Shown in pieces: positions 24,377-33,913 of a DNA stretch of 64,000 bases. This DNA comes from Gottfriedia luciferensis (lineage in GTDB: Bacteria; Bacillota; Bacilli; Bacillales; Bacillaceae_G): positions 186,001 to 250,000 of the forward strand of contig NZ_MDKC01000002.1 in the NCBI RefSeq assembly GCF_001712755.1, given 5' to 3'. The notes beneath the pieces are model-generated. The model did not search any database. It saw only the letters and a program-made list of their open reading frames with translations, and was not told where the DNA came from. A program made the translations under genes and the position numbers. Position 1 is the first letter of the stretch. Each line of letters starts with the position of its first letter.

Positions 24377-25671
24377 AAAGTATGTTATGGAAAAACTGGT
24401 CTGGAAGTGTAAAGTTTAAACCGAATCAAGTATTTTATCCTTCATCGATTGAAGAAGTTGTTAACCTCGTTAAAAAAGCTAACTCGGAAAATAAGAAAAT
24501 AAGAGTAGTAGGTTCATGTCACTCATTTACTCCACTAATTTCAACAAACGACTATTTACTGTCACTAGATAATTTAAATGGTGTTATTTCTATCAACAAA
24601 GAGGAACAAATTGCCGAAGTTTGGGCTGGAACTAAGCTTGAACAATTAGGAAATGAATTATATGAATCAGGTTTTTCACAAGAAAACTTAGGTGATATAA
24701 ATGTTCAATCGATTGCAGGAGCATTTTTAACGGGTACGCATGGCACAGGAATTGATCACGGAATTTTATCTACGCAAATCGAAGAGATGACAGTAGTATT
24801 ACCATCTGGTGATCTATTAGATTGATCAAAGACAAAAAATACAGATATTTATAGGGCAATTGGCGTATCGTTAGGTCTACTTGGCATAGTTGTTAAATTT
24901 AAAATTAGGATAAAGCCTGCTAAAACGTATCGTTTTGAGAGTAAAAAAATAAAGATTGATGAAGTTTATAGTAATCTACTAAATTTGAAAAAAGAAAATG
25001 AACATTTTGAGTTTTACTTATTCCCTTATTCTGATCAAGTTCAAGTAAAGATAATGAATGAAACTAGAACGAAGAAACATTCATTTAAATTTGAGAAATG
25101 GAAGGTAGCAACCATTGAAAATAAAGCATTCTGGTTATTAAGTGAATTTAGTAGAAACTTTCCAAAAAGTAGTTCTCAAATTAGTAAAATAAGTGGTAGC
25201 AGTGTTCCAAATTCAAGAATGGTCGGACCGAGCCATGAATTATTTTCAACAACTCGAAATGTAAAATTTAACGAAATGGAGTACAGTATTCCAGCTGAAT
25301 ATATGAATGATGCGACTTTAGAAATACAAGAAGAAATAAAAAATAAACGTTTTAACGTCCATTTCCCAATCGAATGTCGATTCGTACAAGGAGATAATTT
25401 TTTAATAAGTCCTGCTTCGATGCGTGATTCAGCGTATATCGCGATCCATATGTATAAAGGAATGCCGCATCAAGACTATTTTAATAGAATAGAAGAAATT
25501 CTTCAAAGCTATAACGGCAGACCACATTGGGGAAAAATGCATTCAATGAATTTAGAAAGACTAAATCACTCGTATCCATCATTATCTAACTTTCTTACTA
25601 TTCGAAGTCAATTAGATAAGAATAATATTTTTGTGAATGCTTATTTAGCGAAATTATTTAAGATTGAATAA
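24373..25671 (+). pseudogene. D-arabinono-1,4-lactone / L-gulonolactone oxidase, interrupted by in-frame TGA
   Basis: The frame starting at ATG 24373 (GGGGG eight bases upstream, overlapping the previous stop) encodes an FAD-binding PCMH domain: KPNQVFYPSSIEEVVNLVK, RVVGSCHSFTPL, NVQSIAGAFLTGTHGTG. It stops at TGA 24823-24825 after PSGDLLD. The same frame continues without any shift as SKTKNTDIYRAIGVSLGLLG and runs to 25671, ending in the ALO family C-terminus (RPHWGKMHSMN, the HWGK-type motif). Together the two parts make about 432 residues, the family length. Either the gene is broken by a point mutation, or the TGA is read through at some rate, or it is a sequencing error. Confidence 0.85.
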
Positions 25672-25812
25672 AGTTGTTGGTTAGATGACTTGCTGTTAAA
25701 TAATTTAATAGTATCAGCTGTACTACCTTAATTATATAAGAGGTTAAATTAAAAAGTACGAACATTAAGTGAATAAATTTGGAAAACTCGCTCTAAATAA
25801 TAGATAGATTTA

Positions 25813-25847
25813 AAATGACTGAACAAGCTTCAGTCATTTTTTTATGA
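25813..25847 (+). terminator. Terminator between oxidase locus and efe operon
   Basis: AAATGACTGA and TCAGTCATTT form a perfect 10-bp stem with a 7-base loop, then TTTTTTA. Confidence 0.88.
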
Positions 25848-25855
25848 AAATCTAA

Positions 25856-25884
25856 TTGAAAATATTTATCAATTGTATTATGAT
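25856..25884 (+). promoter_or_regulatory. SigA-type promoter of the efe operon
   Basis: TTGAAA (25856-25861), exactly 17 bases, TATGAT (25879-25884). Transcription should begin around 25890, within the Fur box. Confidence 0.8.
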
Positions 25885-25890
25885 AAGTGA

Positions 25891-25905
25891 TGAGAAGAAT
25901 TATCA
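25891..25905 (+). promoter_or_regulatory. Fur box over the efe transcription start
   Basis: TGAGAAGAATTATCA matches the 7-1-7 consensus TGATAATNATTATCA with two mismatches in the left half and a perfect right half. It lies 6 bases after the -10 box, where Fur bound to iron would block initiation. Confidence 0.8.
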
Positions 25906-25951
25906 ATATCAATTACATATATTTAATTTAGATTTTTTCGGGGGTATTTTC

Positions 25952-26800
25952 ATGAAGAAGCAAACTACAATGATCGCAATTTCTCTTGCTACTAGTTTAA
26001 TGATGGCAGGTTGTGCACAAAAAAGTGAAGAAGCTAGTAACGTAAAAAAAGAATCAAAAGTAGAAGCAAAAATAAATTTAGATTCTGAGATTAATAATTA
26101 TAGAGATTTCGTTGTATCTCAAACGGAAGAGTTCGTATCAAATACACAGAAGTTCGTTGATGCAATTAATGCAGGAAACATGGCAGAGGCAAAACGTTTA
26201 TATCCAATTAGTCGTTCATATTACGAAAGAATTGAACCTGTAGCAGAATCATTTGGGGATTTAGATCCAAAAATTGATGCCCGTGAAGGTGATGTACCTG
26301 CAAATGAATGGACTGGTTTCCATAAAATTGAGCAAGTTCTTTGGGTTCAAAATACAACAAAAGGTCTTGAAAAATATACAGAACAACTTATGAAGGATGC
26401 GAACTATTTAAGAGCAAAAGTAGAAACAGCTGAAATTGATCCTGTATTATTTGTAACTGGTCCTGTTGAATTATTAAATGAAGTATCATCTTCAAAAGTT
26501 ACTGGTGAAGAAGAGCGATATTCTCATACTGATTTAGCTGATTTTGCAGCTAACGTGGAAGGTTCAGATAAAATCGTTCAATTATTATCAGAAAAACTAA
26601 AAGCAAAAGATGCTGATTTAGCTAAAACAATTGAAACTAGATTCAATGATTTAATGACAACATTAAATACTTATAAAAAAGGTGATCAGTACGTTGATTA
26701 TAAACAGTTAAAAGAAGATGAAGTGAAAAAATTGGCTCAACAAGTAGATGCATTAGCAGAACCGATTTCTCAAGTTGGGTCAACATTAGGGGTTAAATAA
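25952..26800 (+). CDS. efeO: EfeO/EfeM iron-uptake lipoprotein, M75 (imelysin-like) domain
   Basis: 282 residues from ATG 25952 (GGGGG seven bases upstream). Lipoprotein signal with lipobox LMMAGC, a short linker, then the helical M75 domain with the metal-binding HxxE motif in GFHKIEQVLW. It lacks an N-terminal cupredoxin domain, so it is the EfeM-like form. In the EfeUOB system this surface lipoprotein binds iron and passes it to EfeB and the EfeU permease. The stop is one base before efeB. A Fur-controlled promoter lies 60 bases upstream. Confidence 0.92.
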   Translation: MKKQTTMIAISLATSLMMAGCAQKSEEASNVKKESKVEAKINLDSEINNYRDFVVSQTEEFVSNTQKFVDAINAGNMAEAKRLYPISRSYYERIEPVAESFGDLDPKIDAREGDVPANEWTGFHKIEQVLWVQNTTKGLEKYTEQLMKDANYLRAKVETAEIDPVLFVTGPVELLNEVSSSKVTGEEERYSHTDLADFAANVEGSDKIVQLLSEKLKAKDADLAKTIETRFNDLMTTLNTYKKGDQYVDYKQLKEDEVKKLAQQVDALAEPISQVGSTLGVK

Positions 26801-26801
26801 T

Positions 26802-28052
26802 ATGAAAAAATTAGAAACGAATAAAGTTTCTAGAAGAGATGCATTAAAACTTATTGGAGTTGGTGGGGCTGGTATACTTATTGGTGCAACTGGAATTGAA
26901 ACAGCTACTGAAAAGGTAACTAATTTCTTTTCACCAGCAAAAGCGGATGCAAGAGAGATACTTCCGTTTTATGGTAAAAAGCAACAAGGTATTACAACTC
27001 CTGCTCAAGATTTTATGTATTTGGCGTCATTTAAACTAGAAACTACTTCAAAAGCAGATGTCAAAACAATGTTTAAAAAATGGACTGAAGCAGCAGCTTT
27101 AATGAGTGAAGGAAAGGAACTAGGTGATTCAGATTTTCCTTCATCACCACCAATTGATACGGGGGAAGCAACAGGTTTACAACCAATGAAGCTTACGTTT
27201 ACATTTGGAGTTGGCCCTTCATTTTTTGACCGATTATCAATTCAATCTAGTAAACCATCGGGGTTAAAAGATTTGCCTCATTTCCCTGGTGATGATTTGA
27301 GAGAGGAATGGAACGGTGGAGACATCGTAGTTCAAGTTTGTGCAAACGATCAACAAGTTGCTTTTCATGGTGTAAGAAACTTAATTCGAATTGGACGTGG
27401 GACTGTTAGTTTAAAATGGATGCAGCACGGTTTCCAACGTTCATCTGGAGCGGATCCATCTGGTAGTACACCTAGGAACCTAATGGGTTTTAAAGACGGT
27501 ACTGGAAATCCAGATACAAAAGATGAAAAAGAAATGAATTCACATATTTGGGTACAAAATGGCGATGGCCCAGCTTGGCTAACAGGTGGTTCTTATTTAG
27601 TTGCAAGGCGTATACGTATCCGTGTTGAGGAATGGGATCGCAGTTCATTACAAGATCAAGAACAAACATTTGGTCGTCACAGATCATCTGGTGCACCAAT
27701 CGGTGAAAGTAGTGAATTTGCTAAAATCGATTTAAAGAAAACAGATGATAATGGGAAATTACTGATTCCTGCAGATTCACATGTTGCCTTAGCAAAAGGA
27801 AAAGGTAAAATTAAAATTTTAAGAAGATCTTATTCATATACTGACGGTCTTGATATCCAAACGGGAAAATTAGATGCAGGCTTACTATTTGTTAGTTTCC
27901 AAAGAGATTTAGAAAAACAATTTATTCCTTTACAAGATAAATTAGCGAAAATGGATTTATTGAACGAATACATTGAACATAATGGTAGTGCAGTATTTGC
28001 ATGCTTCCCTGGGGTTAAGAATGGAAGCTATATTGGCGAAGGATTACTTTAG
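26802..28052 (+). CDS. efeB: EfeB, Tat-exported DyP-type haem peroxidase
   Basis: 416 residues. A twin-arginine signal (SRRDALKLIGVGGAG) exports the folded haem protein. The DyP fold carries the GFKDGTGNP motif with the distal Asp, and VEEWDRSSLQDQEQTFGRHR then SSGAPIGE typical of the EfeB branch. It oxidises ferrous iron (and can act on porphyrins) for delivery to EfeU. The gene starts one base after efeO and its last base abuts the efeU start. Confidence 0.93.
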   Translation: MKKLETNKVSRRDALKLIGVGGAGILIGATGIETATEKVTNFFSPAKADAREILPFYGKKQQGITTPAQDFMYLASFKLETTSKADVKTMFKKWTEAAALMSEGKELGDSDFPSSPPIDTGEATGLQPMKLTFTFGVGPSFFDRLSIQSSKPSGLKDLPHFPGDDLREEWNGGDIVVQVCANDQQVAFHGVRNLIRIGRGTVSLKWMQHGFQRSSGADPSGSTPRNLMGFKDGTGNPDTKDEKEMNSHIWVQNGDGPAWLTGGSYLVARRIRIRVEEWDRSSLQDQEQTFGRHRSSGAPIGESSEFAKIDLKKTDDNGKLLIPADSHVALAKGKGKIKILRRSYSYTDGLDIQTGKLDAGLLFVSFQRDLEKQFIPLQDKLAKMDLLNEYIEHNGSAVFACFPGVKNGSYIGEGLL

Positions 28053-29774
28053 GTGAATTGCATGAAAAAAAATATATTTTTAATAGCTAGTTTACTATTT
28101 TTTAGTTTAATATTTAGTCCGTTTCATAAAACATTTGCTGAAACTGATATCCAGGAACAAGTACTTTCACATATTGGTAACTCTTTAACAGAAGTTAAAA
28201 ATGGTGAAAAAGATAAAGTAAAAACAGATTTATTAGCGATTAAAGAGTTAATTAAAAATGAGAAAAAAACTTCAAAATTAACTAAACTTGTTGACCAAGC
28301 GATTAAAGATATTGATCAAAATGAACTTGCAACAGTAAAAGATGATATTCGCGGGATCGCTTTTGAAACAGAAAAGTGGATCGAAAATACGAATGATAAA
28401 AAAGATCTTTCTCAAATTAATCTGACTAAAATAATATTTCATTTAAATAATGTTAAAACTTTATCAAATGAATCGAATTGGGAAAAGGCACAATCAGAGT
28501 ATAAGCTTTTTGAAATTGAATGGTCAAAAGTAGAAAATGATATAAGAAAAGCAAACAGTGGTTTTTATGGTTCAATCGAAGCTAATATGATTACTTCTAG
28601 GTCAACTTTGTTTACTGAAAATCCTTCAATTACTAAAGTTAATGATTCTTTTACTAAATTAATCGATGTATTGAATAATCCAAGTAGTGACGCAACAAAA
28701 GAAGTTAGTATTGAGAAAGCTATAAAACTACTCAATCAAACAATCAATTATGTTGGATCAAATGATACAGAGAAAGCACAAGCAACGTTTAATGAATTTA
28801 TACAAGATTGGCCATATGTTGAAGTAATGGTTCAATCAAATTCAATGGAATTATATAAGAAGATTGAAAATGATACATCCATTGCTTTAACTCAGTTAAC
28901 TGAAAAGCCTGAATCTGCTACAACGATGAAAACATTAAAACAAATTCAAAACAATTTAAACTTAGCTACGAAGAAAACATCTTATACGATGTTTGATGCA
29001 GGGACAATTGTATTTCGTGAAGGTTTAGAGGCTTTAATTATTATTTCTGCTTTACTAGCATTAGTGTCAAAAGGTAAACAAGAATCAGCACGTAAGTGGA
29101 TCTTTGTTGGTGGTGCTTGTGGTATTTTAGCTAGTTTAGTAGCCGGTTTATTATTCCAGTTCTTATTATCAAAGATCTCAGCTGGAATTAGTAATCAATT
29201 AATTGAAGGAATATCTGGTCTTATTGCTGTTGTTTTCATGTTAACAGTTGGGTTATGGTTGCATAAACAATCCCGCCAACAAGAATATGGAAGTAAGATG
29301 AAAGAAAAAGCAAAAGCAGCAATTGCTGGCGGAGGAATTCTTTCATTAAGCTTACTTTCATTTTTCGCAGTATTTAGAGAAGGTGCTGAAACAGTAGTAT
29401 TTTATATCGGTATGAGTTCTTCAATTACAGCGAAAGAATTGATTACTGGTTTTGCAGGTGGAATCATTTTACTTGTAATAATTGGAATTTTCATCTTAAA
29501 AGGAAGCAAATTTATTCCTTTAAAGCCGTTTTTTACAATTGCAAGTTTATGTATTTATTACTTGACGTTTAAATTCATTGGTCAAAGTATACATGCATTA
29601 CAAGGAATTGGCTATTTGCCTGACCATATGAGTACTATTTTTCCAACAATACCTAAATTAGGGATTTATCCTTCCCTAGAAAGTATCATTCCACAACTAA
29701 TTTTATTACTATTTGTCATTTGGTTGTTCGTTGGAACAAAAGTTAAAAATAATAGTAAGTCAATTGCTGCTTAA
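28053..29774 (+). CDS. efeU: EfeU, FTR1-family iron permease
   Basis: 573 residues. Signal peptide, then about 285 extracytoplasmic helical residues, then the seven-helix FTR1 permease with both iron-binding motifs: FREGLEALIII near residue 320 and FREGAETVVFYIG near 440. The long N-terminal domain is typical of Gram-positive EfeU. It transports iron after EfeB acts on it. A strong terminator follows, so the operon is efeO-efeB-efeU. Confidence 0.93.
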   Translation: MNCMKKNIFLIASLLFFSLIFSPFHKTFAETDIQEQVLSHIGNSLTEVKNGEKDKVKTDLLAIKELIKNEKKTSKLTKLVDQAIKDIDQNELATVKDDIRGIAFETEKWIENTNDKKDLSQINLTKIIFHLNNVKTLSNESNWEKAQSEYKLFEIEWSKVENDIRKANSGFYGSIEANMITSRSTLFTENPSITKVNDSFTKLIDVLNNPSSDATKEVSIEKAIKLLNQTINYVGSNDTEKAQATFNEFIQDWPYVEVMVQSNSMELYKKIENDTSIALTQLTEKPESATTMKTLKQIQNNLNLATKKTSYTMFDAGTIVFREGLEALIIISALLALVSKGKQESARKWIFVGGACGILASLVAGLLFQFLLSKISAGISNQLIEGISGLIAVVFMLTVGLWLHKQSRQQEYGSKMKEKAKAAIAGGGILSLSLLSFFAVFREGAETVVFYIGMSSSITAKELITGFAGGIILLVIIGIFILKGSKFIPLKPFFTIASLCIYYLTFKFIGQSIHALQGIGYLPDHMSTIFPTIPKLGIYPSLESIIPQLILLLFVIWLFVGTKVKNNSKSIAA

Positions 29775-29788
29775 AACAGTATAAGAAA

Positions 29789-29834
29789 ACAGGCATAATT
29801 GTCCTTCAAATAGACAATTTATGTCTGTTTTTTA
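29789..29834 (+). terminator. Terminator of the efe operon
   Basis: GCATAATTGTC and GACAATTTATGTC form a stem with a one-base bulge around CTTCAAATA, followed by TGTTTTTT. Confidence 0.8.
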
Positions 29835-30013
29835 TCGTCTTTTCACCTTAGTAATAGTCAAATCAGATTGATGGAATTCATTTAATAAAAAATTGGAAAA
29901 TTATGAGCTAAAATATTTAAAAATTCTTTTAAAAGAGATAAGATAAGATTAAAGAATTAGATAGGTTTTCATAATAATATTATGTAAACTAGGTAAAGTA
30001 AGGAGGATTTTTA

Positions 30014-30535
30014 ATGATTCAAAAAGCTACATTTGCAGGTGGTTGTTTTTGGTGTATGGTAACACCGTTTGAGGATTTACCTGGTATACATAGTATTGTT
30101 TCAGGTTATATGGGTGGGGAATTAGAAAACCCTACGTATGAAGAGGTTAAAAAGGGTACTACTGGCCATTATGAAGTAGTTCAAATTACGTTTGACGATG
30201 AATTATTCTCATACAAAAAATTATTAGAATTATTTTGGCCGCAAATTGATCCAACTGATCCAGACGGTCAATTCCAAGATAGAGGTTCACAATATCGAGC
30301 TGCCATATTTGTTCATAATGATTCACAGCTTAAGGAAGCAATGGAATCAAAAGAAAAATTAATTGAAAGTAATATGTTTAAGAAACCGATCGTAACTGAA
30401 ATATTACAGGCAACCACTTTTTTTGAGGCTGAAGAGTATCACCAAGACTATCATAAAAAAAATCCAAAACACTATAAAGAAGATAGAGCGATGTCAGGAA
30501 GAGACGAATTTATTGAGTCAAATTGGAAAAAGTAG
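30014..30535 (+). CDS. msrA: Peptide-methionine (S)-S-oxide reductase MsrA
   Basis: 173 residues, the single-domain MsrA size. FAGGCFWCM near the N-terminus carries the catalytic Cys (residue 11), followed by GYMGGELENPTYEEVKKG, GHYEVVQITFD and FEAEEYHQDY. It repairs methionine S-sulfoxide in proteins using thioredoxin. AAGGAGG precedes the ATG. No msrB gene is fused or adjacent in this window. Monocistronic with its own terminator. Confidence 0.95.
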   Translation: MIQKATFAGGCFWCMVTPFEDLPGIHSIVSGYMGGELENPTYEEVKKGTTGHYEVVQITFDDELFSYKKLLELFWPQIDPTDPDGQFQDRGSQYRAAIFVHNDSQLKEAMESKEKLIESNMFKKPIVTEILQATTFFEAEEYHQDYHKKNPKHYKEDRAMSGRDEFIESNWKK

Positions 30536-30547
30536 GCAAAAAAACAA

Positions 30548-30578
30548 TAGAAGCTCCATTAGAGCTTCTATTATTTTT
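30548..30578 (+). terminator. Terminator after msrA
   Basis: TAGAAGCTC and GAGCTTCTA perfect stem with a 5-base loop, followed by TTATTTTT. Confidence 0.88.
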
Positions 30579-30650
30579 AAGGGAGATAGGAATATTTATC
30601 TATCCTAAAAATTTTCAATCCTTATATCTGCTCTCGAATGGAGGGATACT

Positions 30651-32090
30651 ATGGAAACAAATCGAAGGCTAGTGACGATCGGGTTATTGGTAGCTGTTAC
30701 ATTGTCTGCGATTGAAGGGACGATTATAACAACTGCCACACCTACCATCACTACTGAATTATCTGGTGTTAAGTTGATGAGTTGGATTTTTGCAGCTTAT
30801 ATGTTGGCAATGACTGTAACGACACCCATCTATGGGAAGTTATCGGATTTATATGGTCGCAAAAACTTATTAATGTTTGGCATCATTTTATTTATTTTAG
30901 GTTCAGTTTTATGTGGTTTTTCACAAAATATGGGTCAATTGATATTATTTCGTACAATTCAAGGGCTAGGTGCTGGAGCTGCATTACCTTTAACGATGAC
31001 AGTAATAAGTGATTTATATCCATACCAAGAAAGGGCTAAAGTACAAGGGTATATTAGTGCGGTTTGGGCTGTTTCAAGTGTAATTGGTCCATTAGTTGGA
31101 GGATTTTTTGTAGACTTCATTTCTTGGCGTTATATCTTTTTTATTAATTTTCCATTTGGCATCATTTCTATTATTCTATTTTGGAAATATTATCATCAGA
31201 AAATTGACAGTAAAAATACAGTTTCAATTGATTATTTAGGGTCCATCCTTTTTATATTCAGTACTTTATCTGCTTTATATGCTTTAGTTGTAGGAGGAGA
31301 GCAACATAACTGGACTTCTCCAAATTTACTTTTCCTTTTTGCTTTTGCAATTATTTTATTTGGGTTATTTCTTTTTGTTGAAACAAGAGCAAAAGAACCA
31401 TTATTACCACTTTCATTATTCAAAATCAGAAATTTAGTCGTAACATATGCAGCAATGTTTATTGCACATGCGCTTCTAATCTCGATCGAGGTATATTTAC
31501 CAGTTTATAATCAAAGTGTGTTTGGATTAAGTGCAACACAGTCAGGTTTAATGTTAATTCCACTTTCATTCGCTTGGACATTAGGTTCTTTTTTATCTGG
31601 TCGTTTCATTAAGAAAATGAAGGCAAGAAATATTATCCTATTAGGGGCTTTCTTATGTATTATAGGTGCCTTAGGTATGAACTTTTTTCATGATTCAAAA
31701 ATATTAATTTATCCATTTAATGCATTTTTAGGTCTTGGCTTTGGTTTATCTTTTCCAATTTATATGATCCTAATTTCATCAGCAGTAGGAATGAACCAAA
31801 GGGGTATTGCAATTGCCGCAAATTCCTTTTTAAATACTTTTTCGCAAACAATTACCGTTGCTGTGTTAGGAACCATTTTTACAATTAAGGCTTCCGAAGT
31901 ATTGAATGGTCAAAAATTAATCTTAAATGCTCATAATCAAATCAATCATTTATCGACAGTAAAAGCTGTTACGGCTGGTTTTGAAATCATCACTTTATTT
32001 ATGGCGGTATTTAGTATTATTACGTTTATTTTCGTCTTTTTTTTACCGTCTGAACAATCTGAAGAAAAAAAGGCTGAAATAGCACACTAA
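30651..32090 (+). CDS. MFS drug exporter, DHA2 (14-helix) family
   Basis: 479 residues with about 14 hydrophobic helices. Motif A is GKLSDLYGRKNL; motif C (AVSSVIGPLVGGFF) marks drug:H+ antiporters; the start has IEGTIITTATPTI, the DHA2 motif D1 region (LDxTIVNVALP type, changed here to IEGTIITTATP). It should export drugs or metabolites by proton antiport. AATGGAGGGA precedes the ATG. The rarD-like gene follows after 25 bases, so the two may be co-transcribed. Confidence 0.9.
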   Translation: METNRRLVTIGLLVAVTLSAIEGTIITTATPTITTELSGVKLMSWIFAAYMLAMTVTTPIYGKLSDLYGRKNLLMFGIILFILGSVLCGFSQNMGQLILFRTIQGLGAGAALPLTMTVISDLYPYQERAKVQGYISAVWAVSSVIGPLVGGFFVDFISWRYIFFINFPFGIISIILFWKYYHQKIDSKNTVSIDYLGSILFIFSTLSALYALVVGGEQHNWTSPNLLFLFAFAIILFGLFLFVETRAKEPLLPLSLFKIRNLVVTYAAMFIAHALLISIEVYLPVYNQSVFGLSATQSGLMLIPLSFAWTLGSFLSGRFIKKMKARNIILLGAFLCIIGALGMNFFHDSKILIYPFNAFLGLGFGLSFPIYMILISSAVGMNQRGIAIAANSFLNTFSQTITVAVLGTIFTIKASEVLNGQKLILNAHNQINHLSTVKAVTAGFEIITLFMAVFSIITFIFVFFLPSEQSEEKKAEIAH

Positions 32091-32115
32091 TATAGAAAAA
32101 GAAAGCTGGGAGAGA

Positions 32116-33051
32116 ATGAACAACACACTTAAAGGGATTTTGTACGGTGTACTTGCATATGTGGTCTGGGGAGTCTTACCAATTTATTGGAAACTAATAC
32201 AAGATATTTCTCCTTTTGAAATATTAACACATCGTATTATATGGTCTTTTGTAACGTTAATACTTTTCATTCTTCTTACAAAAAAATTAAAGCAATTTAA
32301 AATTACTTGGAAGCAAGTTGTAAGTAATAAAAAAGTATTCGTTTCAATGATTGCTATTTCACTATTAATTAGTACCAATTGGCTAATCTATATTTGGGCA
32401 GTCAATTCAAATCATATTCTTGATGCAAGCTTAGGTTATTATATTAATCCATTAGTTAGCATTATACTTGGTGTAATCGTATTGAAAGAGTCACTGTCTA
32501 TTTGGCAAATCGTTTCAGTTTGTTTAGCAACAATAGGGGTAGGATATTTAACAATCATGTCAGGTACTTTACCTATCGTAGCAATACTATTATCTTTAAC
32601 ATTTGCTTTTTATGGATTATTGAAAAAGATTTTAAATATCGATTCTTTTTTAAGCCTTACAATTGAAACATTATTAATTTTTCCAGTGGCCTTACTATAC
32701 TTTGGTTTTCTAGCTTATAAAGGCCAAGCGGGACTTGTAGAAAGTGCACCAATTGAGCAATTATTTATAGTAGGTGCTGGTTTAGTAACAATTATTCCTT
32801 TATTGTTTTTCGGTAAAGCAGCCCAATTAATTCCGTATACTTATGTTGGATTTTTGCAATTTATTTCACCAACAATTAGTTTATTAATAGGGATTTTATT
32901 ATATGATGAAAGTTTTTCAAAGAAAGACTTTATCTCATTTTCATTTATTTGGTTAGCTTGTATCGTATTTGCGGTCTCTACTACACCGTTTATGAAATCA
33001 ATTGAACAAAAACTTAAAAATCGAAATAAAAAGCAATCAATATCTGCCTAG
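32116..33051 (+). CDS. rarD: RarD, EamA-family transporter
   Basis: 311 residues with ten predicted helices in two EamA repeats. GVLAYVVWGVLPIYWKLIQD and HRIIWSFV are diagnostic of RarD, as are SLGYYINPLVSIILGV and TYVGFLQFISPTISLLIG. RarD proteins are inner-membrane permeases of uncertain substrate (chloramphenicol sensitivity in some species). The start has CTGGGAGAG upstream. It sits between the MFS exporter and ybaK on the same strand. Confidence 0.9.
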   Translation: MNNTLKGILYGVLAYVVWGVLPIYWKLIQDISPFEILTHRIIWSFVTLILFILLTKKLKQFKITWKQVVSNKKVFVSMIAISLLISTNWLIYIWAVNSNHILDASLGYYINPLVSIILGVIVLKESLSIWQIVSVCLATIGVGYLTIMSGTLPIVAILLSLTFAFYGLLKKILNIDSFLSLTIETLLIFPVALLYFGFLAYKGQAGLVESAPIEQLFIVGAGLVTIIPLLFFGKAAQLIPYTYVGFLQFISPTISLLIGILLYDESFSKKDFISFSFIWLACIVFAVSTTPFMKSIEQKLKNRNKKQSISA

Positions 33052-33087
33052 AAATAGATTATGTATGTAGCTTTGAAAGGAGTAAAA

Positions 33088-33564
33088 ATGGCTGTAAGTA
33101 AAACGAATGCAATGAGAATGTTAGATTCAAAAAAAGTTAACTATACAACCTTAAATTATGACTCGAATGATGGAAAGATTGATGGGGTTTCTGTAGCAAA
33201 TAAAATAAATAAAGATCCTGAATTAGTTTATAAAACACTTGTATCAATCAGTCAATCTAAGGCGATTTATGTATTTGTCATTCCAGTCGAAAAGGAATTA
33301 GATTTAAAATTAGCAGCAAAAGCTGCTGGAGAAAAGAAAGTAGAATTATTACCAGTGAAAGACCTTTTAGCAAGTACAGGATATGTTCGAGGTGGCTGTT
33401 CACCAATTGGTATGAAAAAGCAATACCCTACTTTTATTGAAGAATCTGTTAATAATATAGAAGAGATTATTGTAAGCGGTGGAAAAATAGGTATACAACT
33501 TCAATTGAATGCAAAAGATTTAATACAATCAACTCGTAGCAAAATAGCAAAAATTTCAAAATAA
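33088..33564 (+). CDS. ybaK: Cys-tRNA(Pro)/Cys-tRNA(Cys) deacylase YbaK
   Basis: 158 residues from ATG 33088 (GAAAGGAG upstream; an earlier in-frame ATG at 33061 has no ribosome binding site). YbaK/EbsC fold: KTNAMRMLDSKKVNYTTLNY, VYKTLVSI with the active-site Lys, and RGGCSPIGMKKQYPTFI. It hydrolyses Cys wrongly charged on tRNA-Pro, in trans to prolyl-tRNA synthetase. Cytoplasmic. Confidence 0.93.
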   Translation: MAVSKTNAMRMLDSKKVNYTTLNYDSNDGKIDGVSVANKINKDPELVYKTLVSISQSKAIYVFVIPVEKELDLKLAAKAAGEKKVELLPVKDLLASTGYVRGGCSPIGMKKQYPTFIEESVNNIEEIIVSGGKIGIQLQLNAKDLIQSTRSKIAKISK

Positions 33565-33586
33565 ACGAGTCTTATGAGGGATCCAA

Positions 33587-33847
33587 ATGGTAGGGTATTT
33601 TATGTTTTATTTAGTAATCGTTAACATTGTTTCATTCGCAATTATGGGAATTGATAAGTCTCGGGCAAAAAGAAAAGCATGGAGAATTCCTGAACGCATA
33701 TTATTTTTATTTGCAATTATCGGTGGTTCAATTGGTTCAATTTTAGGAATGTATTATTTTAGACATAAAACAAAGCATCCAAAATTTGTTTTTGGTTATT
33801 GGATCATCCTATTTATCCAATTCGTTATCTATTTTTTCTTTCTATAA
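33587..33847 (+). CDS. DUF1294 family small membrane protein
   Basis: 86 residues: a helix at the N-terminus, the DUF1294 signature NIVSFAIMGIDKSRAKRKAW followed by RIPERILF, a second helix with IGGSIGSILGMYYFRHKT, KHPKF, and a C-terminal hydrophobic stretch. Function unknown; this is the common short Bacillus form without an N-terminal cold-shock domain. GAGGGATCC precedes the ATG. It lies 22 bases after ybaK. Confidence 0.88.
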   Translation: MVGYFMFYLVIVNIVSFAIMGIDKSRAKRKAWRIPERILFLFAIIGGSIGSILGMYYFRHKTKHPKFVFGYWIILFIQFVIYFFFL

Positions 33848-33913
33848 TTTAATGGGATAGTCTTACCTTAATTGTATAAAATATTTTTATGACAATTTAA
33901 GGAGGCGAAAGAA

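Noticed and set aside
24823-24825. TGA read as selenocysteine
   Set aside because: No SECIS-like hairpin was evident after the codon, no sel genes are in the window, and the position is not catalytic in this family. A nonsense mutation is simpler.
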